Notes under the pieces: generated by a model
Databases searched by the model: none
The model's input: the letters and a program-made list of their open reading frames with translations, nothing else
What the model was told of the DNA's origin: nothing
Origin: Nostoc sp. NIES-4103
Lineage (GTDB): Bacteria; Cyanobacteriota; Cyanobacteriia; Cyanobacteriales; Nostocaceae
DNA length: 64,000 nt
Reading direction: 5' to 3'
Assembly (NCBI RefSeq): GCF_002368335.1
Contig: NZ_AP018289.1
Span: forward strand, 1-64,000
Shown here: one piece after another, positions 7,107 through 13,364 of the stretch
Layout of the letters: every line of letters starts with the position of its first letter
Numbering within the stretch: the stretch's first letter is position 1
Translations under genes and position numbers: made by a program

Positions 7107-7136
7107 CTTTACTTGCCAATTAATCAACCCAAAATT

Positions 7137-7340
7137 ATGAGCGACATCATCACAGACAACGCGGATACATCCGCCAACTTTAAATCTAACCTCTCGACCA
7201 TTAACCACCTGTTGCACCAGGTGTTAAACAGCACTCATTATCAAGCACTCAAAGATAACACTGACTACGATCCAGACTCAACGCTTGAAGATGCACAAGC
7301 CACTGTGCAGCACGCGTTGGCTGTTTACCGCATTGCGTAA
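7137..7340 (+). CDS. Small hypothetical protein, first gene of the accessory operon
   Basis: A 67-residue acidic helical protein beginning MSDIITDNADTSANFKS. ATG at 7137 was chosen; an in-frame TTG at 7113 is less likely. No clear Shine-Dalgarno is seen, but a hairpin ends 30 bases upstream. No domain is recognised. It heads a series of small same-strand genes running to 9928. Confidence 0.5.
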   Translation: MSDIITDNADTSANFKSNLSTINHLLHQVLNSTHYQALKDNTDYDPDSTLEDAQATVQHALAVYRIA

Positions 7341-7425
7341 GCAGTCAATTTGACCACAATTTGAGGATTGCCTATGAAATAGAGCAGTAGTTTTTAAAAA
7401 CCGTACATAAATTTGTCAAATCAAC

Positions 7426-7454
7426 ACCAGCACTTGCAGTGTGCTTGTGCTGGT
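7426..7454 (+). promoter_or_regulatory. Leader hairpin ACCAGCAC/GTGCTGGT
   Basis: An 8-bp perfect stem with a 13-base loop followed by TTTCTT, about 33 bases upstream of the ATG at 7488. Stem core and downstream T-rich tail resemble the CGCCAG hairpins upstream. Confidence 0.5.
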
Positions 7455-7487
7455 TTTCTTGAAACTTTGAATGCAAGGATTTTAAAT

Positions 7488-7658
7488 ATGCAAACTACAC
7501 TCACTAAACCGTGGGCAGTTTTCTGCACGTCTAATGGTCAATCTAACTGTGTCGCACGGTTTTTTAATCGCCAGGATGCTGAAGACCACCTGCAATTTCT
7601 ATGCAGACGTGTACCTCAACATCAGTTCACCATTGCCTATGACAAACAGGAGCCGTGA
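7488..7658 (+). CDS. Small hypothetical protein
   Basis: A 56-residue protein beginning MQTTLTKPWAVFCTS. The start is supported by AAGGA eight bases upstream; a TTG further upstream would run through the leader hairpin. The region around RFFNRQDAEDHLQFLCRRVP suggests a short alpha-beta fold. The stop overlaps the next ATG by one base (TGATG). Function is unknown. Confidence 0.5.
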   Translation: MQTTLTKPWAVFCTSNGQSNCVARFFNRQDAEDHLQFLCRRVPQHQFTIAYDKQEP

Positions 7659-7921
7659 TGGGCAAACCGCTCGGATACTATACCAACCATACCCCCGGCG
7701 ACGGCACCCTGCTGGATGACTTAGAAAAAGAGTTTGGTAGCTGTTTTGAGAACATGTCTAAGGGTGACAAATTCTATCTGATTAATAGCCTAGCTATCAG
7801 TTTGTGTGGCGAAGCAGCCGGTACAATCAGCAACCGAGCTATAGCAGTTGGTGTTCAATTAATGCCAGTGCCTGCTTCTACCAAACAAGACTTAATCAGG
7901 TTTTTGATTGACCAGGTGTAA
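7658..7921 (+). CDS. Small hypothetical protein
   Basis: An 87-residue protein beginning MGKPLGYYTNHTPGDGTLLD. AGGAG lies seven bases upstream of the chosen ATG, which overlaps the previous stop by one base. It is probably a small helical protein; no motif is recognised. Position in the operon suggests an early accessory function of the element. Confidence 0.55.
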   Translation: MGKPLGYYTNHTPGDGTLLDDLEKEFGSCFENMSKGDKFYLINSLAISLCGEAAGTISNRAIAVGVQLMPVPASTKQDLIRFLIDQV

Positions 7922-7930
7922 ACAATTCCT

Positions 7931-8170
7931 ATGGTAGAACCCAAACACCAAAATACGAGAATCTTTCAATGTCCTGAATGCAACTGGCAAGGTACGGTTC
8001 AAGATATGGATGACGATGACTATGAGGAATTTTACGGTGAAGATGGGGTATTTAGCTCAGGCTACACAGGTTCAAATTACGCTTGTCCTGTCTGTAAATT
8101 TCACTTTGATTGTGGTTGCGATAATTGCCCATCCGAGGAATTTCTGATTATAGAATGTATGACTCATTAA
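7931..8170 (+). CDS. Small acidic zinc-ribbon protein
   Basis: A 79-residue protein with CPECNW at residues 14-19 and CPVCKF around residue 52, plus DCGCDNC, giving a likely zinc ribbon with a very acidic insert (DMDDDDYEEFYGEDG). Such acidic small zinc ribbons can mediate protein or nucleic-acid contacts, but no family is recognised. It lies nine bases after the previous gene and overlaps the next start by 16 bases. Confidence 0.55.
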   Translation: MVEPKHQNTRIFQCPECNWQGTVQDMDDDDYEEFYGEDGVFSSGYTGSNYACPVCKFHFDCGCDNCPSEEFLIIECMTH

Positions 8171-8556
8171 ACCTTGAAGATTTTCGGCATATTTTATACA
8201 TCATCAGGGACAACCATAAAAAATATGACTCTTTAACCCACAAAGAAATTTTGGTGTATTTGCATTGTATGCGCGAATTGTGGACAGAACTTAACGTCCC
8301 TGATTCCCATATCATGCCTAGCATCAAGTTTCACTTTCATGCAATGGCGCTAAGGATTTCTCACGAAAAGCGGGCTTTTTTGGCTGAACAATTGCTCAGC
8401 CTGCTTTTGCGCCTGGAGCCGAAACAACAATCAAGTAACTCGGAGGAGTTTGCTAACCCAAAACCCCAAGAAAACTCTACTCAACACCAACAGGAGGATG
8501 ACCCAGACGATATCCCTTTTGAAGCGGGGGGACTCCTCCCCCTGAATCCAAGCTAA
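8155..8556 (+). CDS. Hypothetical helical protein
   Basis: A 133-residue protein. I chose ATG at 8155 (MYDSLNLEDFRHIL) inside the end of the preceding gene. A helical core of about 95 residues is followed by a disordered tail rich in Gln, Asn and Glu ending in DDIPFEAGGLLPLNPS, which resembles the acidic C-terminal tip of single-stranded-DNA-binding proteins only superficially. There is no OB fold visible. A HIP1 hairpin follows at 8570-8600. Confidence 0.5.
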   Translation: MYDSLNLEDFRHILYIIRDNHKKYDSLTHKEILVYLHCMRELWTELNVPDSHIMPSIKFHFHAMALRISHEKRAFLAEQLLSLLLRLEPKQQSSNSEEFANPKPQENSTQHQQEDDPDDIPFEAGGLLPLNPS

Positions 8557-8569
8557 CTTAAATTTTTTT

Positions 8570-8600
8570 GCGATCGCGTTGCCGGGAGGAGTGCGATCGC
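8570..8600. terminator. Hairpin made of two HIP1 octamers
   Basis: GCGATCGC at 8570-8577 and 8593-8600 enclose a 15-base loop between two genes of the accessory operon. It could attenuate transcription or mark an mRNA end. It matches the arrangements at 3873-3899 and 63365-63395. Confidence 0.45.
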
Positions 8601-8644
8601 CTAACCATGTTTAAGTACTTTGTAAAAAATATCACAATTAGGTT

Positions 8645-8890
8645 GTGACAGAAGATTTAAAAACACCGGACTGTATAGAGTGCGGTTCTCGCCAAGTCAG
8701 GCATGACCCTGAATTTGGATTTTACAAGTGTGAAAATTGCTCAACAGTCTGGAGCAATGATGAAGACGACCCAGATTACGAAGAATATGACTCTGATGAT
8801 TGCCCTAGTTGCGGTGCTGATTCTATACACATAGTTTGGGACTCTATGGAAGAATCCAAGCGTTGTGAAATATGCGATTACATGTTTTGA
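8645..8890 (+). CDS. Double zinc-ribbon small acidic protein
   Basis: An 81-residue protein from a GTG start, with two CxxC pairs forming one zinc ribbon (CIEC at 10-13, CENC at 29-32) and two more forming a second (CPSC at 53-56, CEIC at 74-77). They are joined by an acidic linker (NDEDDPDYEEYDSDD). It is the second zinc-ribbon gene of the operon and shares its acidic character with the protein at 7931-8170. A role in binding nucleic acid or RNA polymerase is possible but not shown. Confidence 0.6.
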   Translation: MTEDLKTPDCIECGSRQVRHDPEFGFYKCENCSTVWSNDEDDPDYEEYDSDDCPSCGADSIHIVWDSMEESKRCEICDYMF

Positions 8891-8920
8891 GTCTGACGAG
8901 CCGGTGAGTCCAAATCAGAC
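8891..8920 (+). promoter_or_regulatory. Hairpin GTCTGA/TCAGAC
   Basis: A 6-bp stem with an 18-base loop starting right after the stop codon of the zinc-ribbon gene and overlapping the GTG start proposed at 8904. If real, the stem would hide that start codon in its loop. Confidence 0.35.
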
Positions 8921-9020
8921 GCACGGCACAACAGCCATTTATGAAACCTGGCAACAGGCAGCAGCACGTTTACAAAGTTGCTGCGATAACTATCGTTCTA
9001 AAAATCGGAGACATCAATGA
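8904..9020 (+). CDS. Small ORF coupled to the next gene
   Basis: A 38-codon ORF from GTG at 8904, reading VSPNQTHGTTAIYETWQQ and then AAARLQSCCDNYRSKNRRHQ. Its TGA overlaps the next ATG by four bases (ATGA), the same coupling seen elsewhere in the operon, and the composition looks protein-like. The frame is open further upstream, so the start is uncertain. Function is unknown. Confidence 0.4.
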   Translation: MSPNQTHGTTAIYETWQQAAARLQSCCDNYRSKNRRHQ

Positions 9021-9529
9021 CAAACAAAAGTAAAGTTGATCCAAAGCTTGTTGAAGAATTAATGAGCCTCCAGGACAAACCATTAATTACGCTTGAAGTT
9101 TCACAGTTAACAGTTTGGGAGCTTATTTGTCAGCTGCAACTTGCATTAAGACACCCTGCAAACACAGGAGCCGTCGCACAAGAAACTAGGGCTTTCGTTG
9201 AGACCATAATCAACACAGTTCCTTGGAGTGAACCAATTAAAAAAATGTTTGAGATGGGGTGGCATGAAGAAAACGATGTAGACGTAGGTATTGAGCCGAA
9301 AAGTGACCCAGATCCAGCATGGGATTATTACGAAATACATCTTGGATTGAGTACTCTTAATAACAAAATCAGTGAGGCGCTGCAATTGATATTAACTCAA
9401 GAAAAAGCAAATAACGAAACTGATACAAAAATCAGAAACCTGCTTTCACCGCACACAGACGACATCAGCGATATTGTTGATGACCTCAATTTGTGCTTTC
9501 AATTTGTCCATCGGTCTGATGAATTGTAA
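9017..9529 (+). CDS. Hypothetical acidic helical protein
   Basis: A 170-residue protein beginning MTNKSKVDPKLVEELM, with GGAG eight bases upstream of the ATG. Long amphipathic helices (ELICQLQLALRHPA, LNNKISEALQLILTQEKA) dominate. No motif is recognised. It is one of the larger proteins of the accessory operon. Confidence 0.55.
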   Translation: MTNKSKVDPKLVEELMSLQDKPLITLEVSQLTVWELICQLQLALRHPANTGAVAQETRAFVETIINTVPWSEPIKKMFEMGWHEENDVDVGIEPKSDPDPAWDYYEIHLGLSTLNNKISEALQLILTQEKANNETDTKIRNLLSPHTDDISDIVDDLNLCFQFVHRSDEL

Positions 9530-9542
9530 GAAGGTCAACCAA

Positions 9543-9740
9543 ATGCATCGACACCATATTAGCAAAATGAAAGAAGTTTTAAAGCAAGCAATTCGCAATG
9601 CTCCTTTTCGTGGTCAAACTGAAGTTGTTGCTACCAATGAGGAAATTCTAAAGACTTTTAAATGTCTCATGAATCACTTTGACATTCAACGGATGCTGCA
9701 ACAAAAAGGTGTAAAAATCAACTTAGTTTTAAAACCATGA
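9543..9740 (+). CDS. Small basic hypothetical protein
   Basis: A 65-residue protein starting MHRHHISKMKEVLKQAIRNA, with AAGG nine bases upstream. An ATG at 9519 would extend it into the preceding gene. It is basic and helical, ends INLVLKP and overlaps the next gene by four bases (ATGA). Function is unknown. Confidence 0.45.
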   Translation: MHRHHISKMKEVLKQAIRNAPFRGQTEVVATNEEILKTFKCLMNHFDIQRMLQQKGVKINLVLKP

Positions 9741-9928
9741 ATGAAGAAACTAACAAACAACGTTCGCGCGTCAAACTGGAATTATTCGAGCATGAAAATC
9801 AACCTGAAATTGTCGATTTTACGCTGGAGATAACCAATATTAAGCGCAACAAATTATCTGATTATCTCGCTAGTTTGGCTACTTCCCTAGCACCAAAAAC
9901 TCCGCCTGATGAGCCTACTAAAGGCTAG
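9737..9928 (+). CDS. Small hypothetical protein, last of the accessory operon
   Basis: A 63-residue charged protein beginning MNEETNKQRSRVKLELF. It is coupled to the previous gene by a 4-base overlap. Its stop codon lies inside the first hairpin of the structured region that precedes the IS110-type recombinase. No motif is recognised. Confidence 0.5.
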   Translation: MNEETNKQRSRVKLELFEHENQPEIVDFTLEITNIKRNKLSDYLASLATSLAPKTPPDEPTKG

Positions 9929-10175
9929 CTAAAAGCTAGGCTACCTGACACAGTAGCCGAAACGGTGGGCAACTTGCCCCCCGTCGCGGGTTGTGTCCAA
10001 AGCAATCCGCCCCATGTTTTGCTCGAAGTGGGGCGTTAAATTTGAACCGCACACCCATTTTGTGGGGTGTTATCTTGTTCAAGCGCACCTTTCGAGCAAC
10101 GACCGGGATAAACCCAGCGTTAAGAGTGAATCGCGCCCCTCTGTTGGTGGGGTGTTAGGGGATTCAAGCGTACTA
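9923..10175 (+). ncRNA. Candidate structured RNA upstream of the IS110-type recombinase
   Basis: A dense series of stems: CTAGCT/AGCTAG (9923-9937), GGCTAC/GTAGCC (9939-9958), ACGG-GGGCAA/TTGCCC-CCGT (9962-9984), GCGGGTTG/CAATCCGC (9986-10010, one G-U), CGCCCCA/TGGGGCG (10008-10034), ACACCC/GGGTGT (10051-10070) and GCCCC/GGGGT (10135-10153). GCTCGAA (10021) can also pair with TTCGAGC (10091). GGGGYGTTA followed by a TTGAA or TTCAA motif repeats three times. In IS110 elements the non-coding end upstream of the recombinase makes a bridge RNA, so this is the natural candidate. Its loops and ends are not defined. Confidence 0.5.
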
Positions 10176-10237
10176 ACTGGGCTTTTAACTTATTCGTGCT
10201 GCAACACGAAACCAAAACCCCAATTATCGGCAGAACC

Positions 10238-11620
10238 ATGACAATTAAATCAATTACATCTTTGGGAGTTGATGTTAGTAAATCAAGCGTCACTTGTCAC
10301 ATTTTAACATCCTATCCCAAAGGCGGATTAAAGAATTATTGGCAAAAGTCACGGACTAAAGCTAATAATTTATTCCCTACTTTCTACTCTAACCCTAAGC
10401 TTAAAGGCAATCAAAAATCAGCTTTTGATTTTGCTGATTATGTACGAGATAATAATCCTGATGTGGCAATCCTTGAGCCAACAGGCAATCATTACTCAAG
10501 ACTTTGGGCAAGGATTTTAGAAAGTTTGGGAGTGAAAATACTTTGGGTTGGCCATATCGAACTGCGGCGTTATCGCGGCGGTAAGAATTTACCCAATAAA
10601 TCCGATGCTGCTGACGCTTTGGCGATGGCTGCTTACGCCTTAGACCAGGAAAATCAGCTAGAGTCTGGTGAACTCAACGAGCGCCAATTCCTCATGCACA
10701 GGCCCGAGGTTATTGATCAACTGCGGGAACTAGTACAAAAACTAGAACACCTCAACCGTGTACAGTCGCCAATCATTAACTACACCCGTCAGGCCCTAGC
10801 GTGGCAATTCCCTGAAAAGGCACACAGTAAAACTGAAACTACCAAGCTGGGAAATGTCCCCCCATTGTGGGGTTGGTTAGCGCAGCGGGAACTGGAGGTA
10901 CACCCAGCAAGTTACAAATCTCTCACTAAGGCTTACCAACAGTCGGTAGCAGTACAATTCGGTTTTTCCATAGATCCATTTGTGAGGCTGCACGCCGATT
11001 GGTTGTGTGATATCGCCCTGGAAGAGCAACGCCTGGAGGTAGAACTTAAAGCACTGGTTAATGACAAGCAGTTCTCTAAGTACAACCAGGTTTTTGACAA
11101 TTTCAAATTCGGTTTGCGGGTTCGCGCCCGGCTGCTGAGTCGGATTTATCCGTTTGAAGCGTTCTTGGTCAATGGCAAACCGTTGATTGAGCGAGAAGTC
11201 CGGGAGGTAAAGAAAAAGGAAGTCACCCGCGAAAATGGTAAGCGTGTGGTTAAGTTTCTCCCCGGTGACACCAAGCGGGTAAAACGTAACCGCAGCCGCG
11301 ACGCTTTCAAGCTGAGGTTAGGTATGGGTACAGTCCTGGAGCAATCCGGCGATAAGTTGGTGGAAAAAGGTAGCGGTTCGGCACTGTGCAGAATGAACTT
11401 CTGGCAACATGTGATTACCAAAATCGAAATCGACGGGCGCTTGCCTGACAATGACATTGGCCTTGAGATTGCTGAGTATAAAGCCGAACTTAAGAAAAAT
11501 GTTGATGCTTCCGGTAAACAACTGCTCAATGGTAAGCATTTGCAGTCCAAGCTTAGCTCCAAGGTTGCTAATATGCTGTTTCGGGAGTTGACTAGAGCGA
11601 TCGCGATCGCTTTTCACTAA
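10238..11620 (+). CDS. IS110-family-type DEDD/serine recombinase
   Basis: A 460-residue protein with the IS110 N-terminal RuvC-like (DEDD) domain: Asp12 in SLGVDVSKSS, Glu80 in ILEPTGNHYSRLW, and Asp123 and Asp126 in KSDAADALAMAAYAL. The C-terminal Transposase_20-like domain is recognisable by FKLRLGMGTVLEQSGDK, with Ser370 as the candidate nucleophile, and KGSGSALCRMNFWQHV. It is longer than typical IS110 enzymes because of extra sequence between about 310 and 355. IS110 enzymes recombine DNA guided by a bridge RNA; the related Piv proteins invert DNA. ATG at 10238 was chosen because a GTG at 10196 would lie in the structured leader. Element ends are not visible, as IS110 elements lack terminal inverted repeats. 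Confidence 0.8.
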   Translation: MTIKSITSLGVDVSKSSVTCHILTSYPKGGLKNYWQKSRTKANNLFPTFYSNPKLKGNQKSAFDFADYVRDNNPDVAILEPTGNHYSRLWARILESLGVKILWVGHIELRRYRGGKNLPNKSDAADALAMAAYALDQENQLESGELNERQFLMHRPEVIDQLRELVQKLEHLNRVQSPIINYTRQALAWQFPEKAHSKTETTKLGNVPPLWGWLAQRELEVHPASYKSLTKAYQQSVAVQFGFSIDPFVRLHADWLCDIALEEQRLEVELKALVNDKQFSKYNQVFDNFKFGLRVRARLLSRIYPFEAFLVNGKPLIEREVREVKKKEVTRENGKRVVKFLPGDTKRVKRNRSRDAFKLRLGMGTVLEQSGDKLVEKGSGSALCRMNFWQHVITKIEIDGRLPDNDIGLEIAEYKAELKKNVDASGKQLLNGKHLQSKLSSKVANMLFRELTRAIAIAFH

Positions 11621-11631
11621 TCCCTGATGCT

Positions 11632-11662
11632 AAACCCCCACTTCACCAAGCTGGGGGTTTTA
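11632..11662 (+). terminator. Rho-independent terminator of the recombinase gene
   Basis: AAACCCCCA/TGGGGGTTT forms a 9-bp stem with an 11-base loop and ends in T, 11 bases after the recombinase stop. It may also mark the right end of the accessory element. Confidence 0.75.
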
Positions 11663-11727
11663 AATTCCCCAGTCCCCAGTCTCCAGTAACTTGTTAGAGT
11701 GAACAAGAGCATAAAAAATCTAAAATA

Positions 11728-11760
11728 AAAAACTCCATCTCCTTGTGGATGGAGTTTTTG
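11728..11760. terminator. Bidirectional intrinsic terminator
   Basis: AAAAACTCCATC/GATGGAGTTTTT, a 12-bp stem with an 8-base loop and T-runs on both strands. It isolates the accessory region from the histidine kinase gene. Confidence 0.8.
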
Positions 11761-11825
11761 AGCATGGGGCATGGGCAAGAAATTACCAATGCCCAATGCC
11801 CAATTCCCAAGCTTGGCTTTCGCTT

Positions 11826-13280
11826 ATGAAAAGACTTTCGTTTCGATTTCGCATCGCCCTGTTGTCTGCAACTCTTGCAGGAAGTGCTTTAGTAGGGTTT
11901 GGCGCAGTTTCTTGGTTGCAGATTTACAATGCAAATATCAGCCGCCTCGATGCCGAAATTTTCAATCATTTGATGCGGGCAACCCGTTCCCCTATTGAAC
12001 ACAGATGGCAGGACTACGGAGACTCATTAACCTATGCTTTCAGCAGGAATGCAAAAACCCCCATTGCAGTGCTGGTGCTTGACCCTAACGACAATATACT
12101 TTATCAATCCAACTCGCTACCTGCTGACAAAGAAGTGAATCGTCTGCTGGTGCAGCGTCTTGAGTCGGCACCTATGCCACCGCCCCCTCCCGTTGAACTA
12201 CCATTTTTATCCTTCAAGCATCCACCTATACTAGTACCACCGTTTATTCTTCCACGCCCAGGTATCGCCGTTACTGAACATACGGCGACAGAAACTTGGC
12301 GAATTGGGGCGGCTAGATTTCCTGATGTTCAAGTTGCCATTGCTGTTAGTCTGCAAGCCGTCAATCAAGACATGGCTGCAATTCGCAATATCTTTGTTGT
12401 TTCTATTCCAGGAGTATTGATGCTGGTTGCTGGGGGCGCATGGTTCATTTCTGGTCGTGCTTTGCGTCCTATTCGGCAATTAACCGAGGTAATTCAACAA
12501 GTCACCGTCAAAGGGTTAGATCAAAGGATTCCCAAGAGTACTATAGATATTGAATTTGCCGAACTGATTCGGGTGTTTAACCAAATGCTGGAACGCCTGG
12601 AACGTAGTTTTACTCAAGCTTCGCGCTTCAGTGGTGATGCGGCTCATGAATTGAAAACTCCACTAACGATTTTGCAAGGCGAACTAGAACGAACTTTGCA
12701 AGAGGTTGAGCCAGGTTCAAAGGTGCAACAGCGCTTAAGTAATTTGTTGGATGAGGTAGGCCGCCTGAGTGGAATTACACGCAAACTTTTGCTGTTATCT
12801 CTAGCAGATGCGGGAAAAATCAGCCTGTATTTAATTGAGGTGGATATGTCACAGTTGCTGATTGAGATGGTAGAAGATGTAGAATTACTAGCTCCCCACC
12901 TGAGTGTGCAAACTGATATTAGTGAAGGTTTGCGTTTGCTGGGCGATCGCGATTTGCTTGTTCAAGTTCTGCAAAACCTGTTCAGTAATGCCATAAAATA
13001 TAACATTGACGATGGTTGGATTAAGATTCGCGCTTATCAAACTCAAAGAATCATCCACGTTACCATCGCTAATGCCTCAAAAGACATTCTCCAAAGCGAT
13101 CGCGATCGCATTTTTGACCGCTTTTATCGTGGCGATCCTGCTCGTACCCGCAAGATAGAAGGACTTGGACTCGGACTCAGCCTCGCCCGTGAAATTGCTC
13201 GCGCCCATGGTGGCGACCTCATCCTGAATTCTACATCTTCTGGTGAAACTGCCTTCACTTTGACTTTGCCGATTAAGTAG
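11826..13280 (+). CDS. Membrane sensor histidine kinase
   Basis: A 484-residue two-component kinase. Membrane segments lie at about 8-32 and 188-210, enclosing a periplasmic sensor region with a proline-rich stretch (116-145). A HAMP domain follows (about 208-262), then HisKA with His274 in AAHELKTPLTIL, and HATPase_c with the N box (LFSNAIKYN, Asn388), an F box (RIFDRFYR) and the G2 box GLGLG (446-450). The usual DxGxG ATP-lid box is replaced by NASKDILQSD, so ATP handling may be altered. No response-regulator gene is adjacent; the accessory element lies where one would be expected. The ATG at 11826 gives a normal N-terminus; longer in-frame starts precede it. Confidence 0.85.
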   Translation: MKRLSFRFRIALLSATLAGSALVGFGAVSWLQIYNANISRLDAEIFNHLMRATRSPIEHRWQDYGDSLTYAFSRNAKTPIAVLVLDPNDNILYQSNSLPADKEVNRLLVQRLESAPMPPPPPVELPFLSFKHPPILVPPFILPRPGIAVTEHTATETWRIGAARFPDVQVAIAVSLQAVNQDMAAIRNIFVVSIPGVLMLVAGGAWFISGRALRPIRQLTEVIQQVTVKGLDQRIPKSTIDIEFAELIRVFNQMLERLERSFTQASRFSGDAAHELKTPLTILQGELERTLQEVEPGSKVQQRLSNLLDEVGRLSGITRKLLLLSLADAGKISLYLIEVDMSQLLIEMVEDVELLAPHLSVQTDISEGLRLLGDRDLLVQVLQNLFSNAIKYNIDDGWIKIRAYQTQRIIHVTIANASKDILQSDRDRIFDRFYRGDPARTRKIEGLGLGLSLAREIARAHGGDLILNSTSSGETAFTLTLPIK

Positions 13281-13364
13281 TTGAGCGATCGCATCAGAAA
13301 AGCCTTTGATTCAGCCTGGAAACATCTCACATTCTGCGGCGTAATAAAAAGCTAGTAGCCAATA

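Larger units (their letters stand above)
6542..7136 (+). other. Long structured leader of the accessory operon
   Basis: About 590 bases without a convincing gene. It contains a stretch readable as KPAEVQTSVEKLLWLVHINL with no start codon (about 6555-6655), TCAACAGTTAACAGTCAACT-type repeats near 6762-6795, two GAGGTATAAA motifs (6811 and 7023), three CGCCAG/CTGGCG hairpins and a tRNA-like fold. It probably acts as RNA. Confidence 0.45.

Noticed and set aside
8891..8950. Hammerhead-ribozyme-like CTGACGAG followed later by GAAAC
   Set aside because: The stem II and the GAAA spacing required for a hammerhead core cannot be drawn.
9993..10241. Open frame of 82 codons across the region upstream of the IS110-type recombinase
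   Set aside because: It runs through at least five perfect stems, has no ribosome binding site and reads low-complexity peptide, so the region is better explained as RNA.
1..11700. Attachment-site direct repeats bounding the accessory element
   Set aside because: I compared the integrase flank (2490-2570) with the right end (11620-11760) by eye and found no convincing repeat; the left end may lie outside the window.
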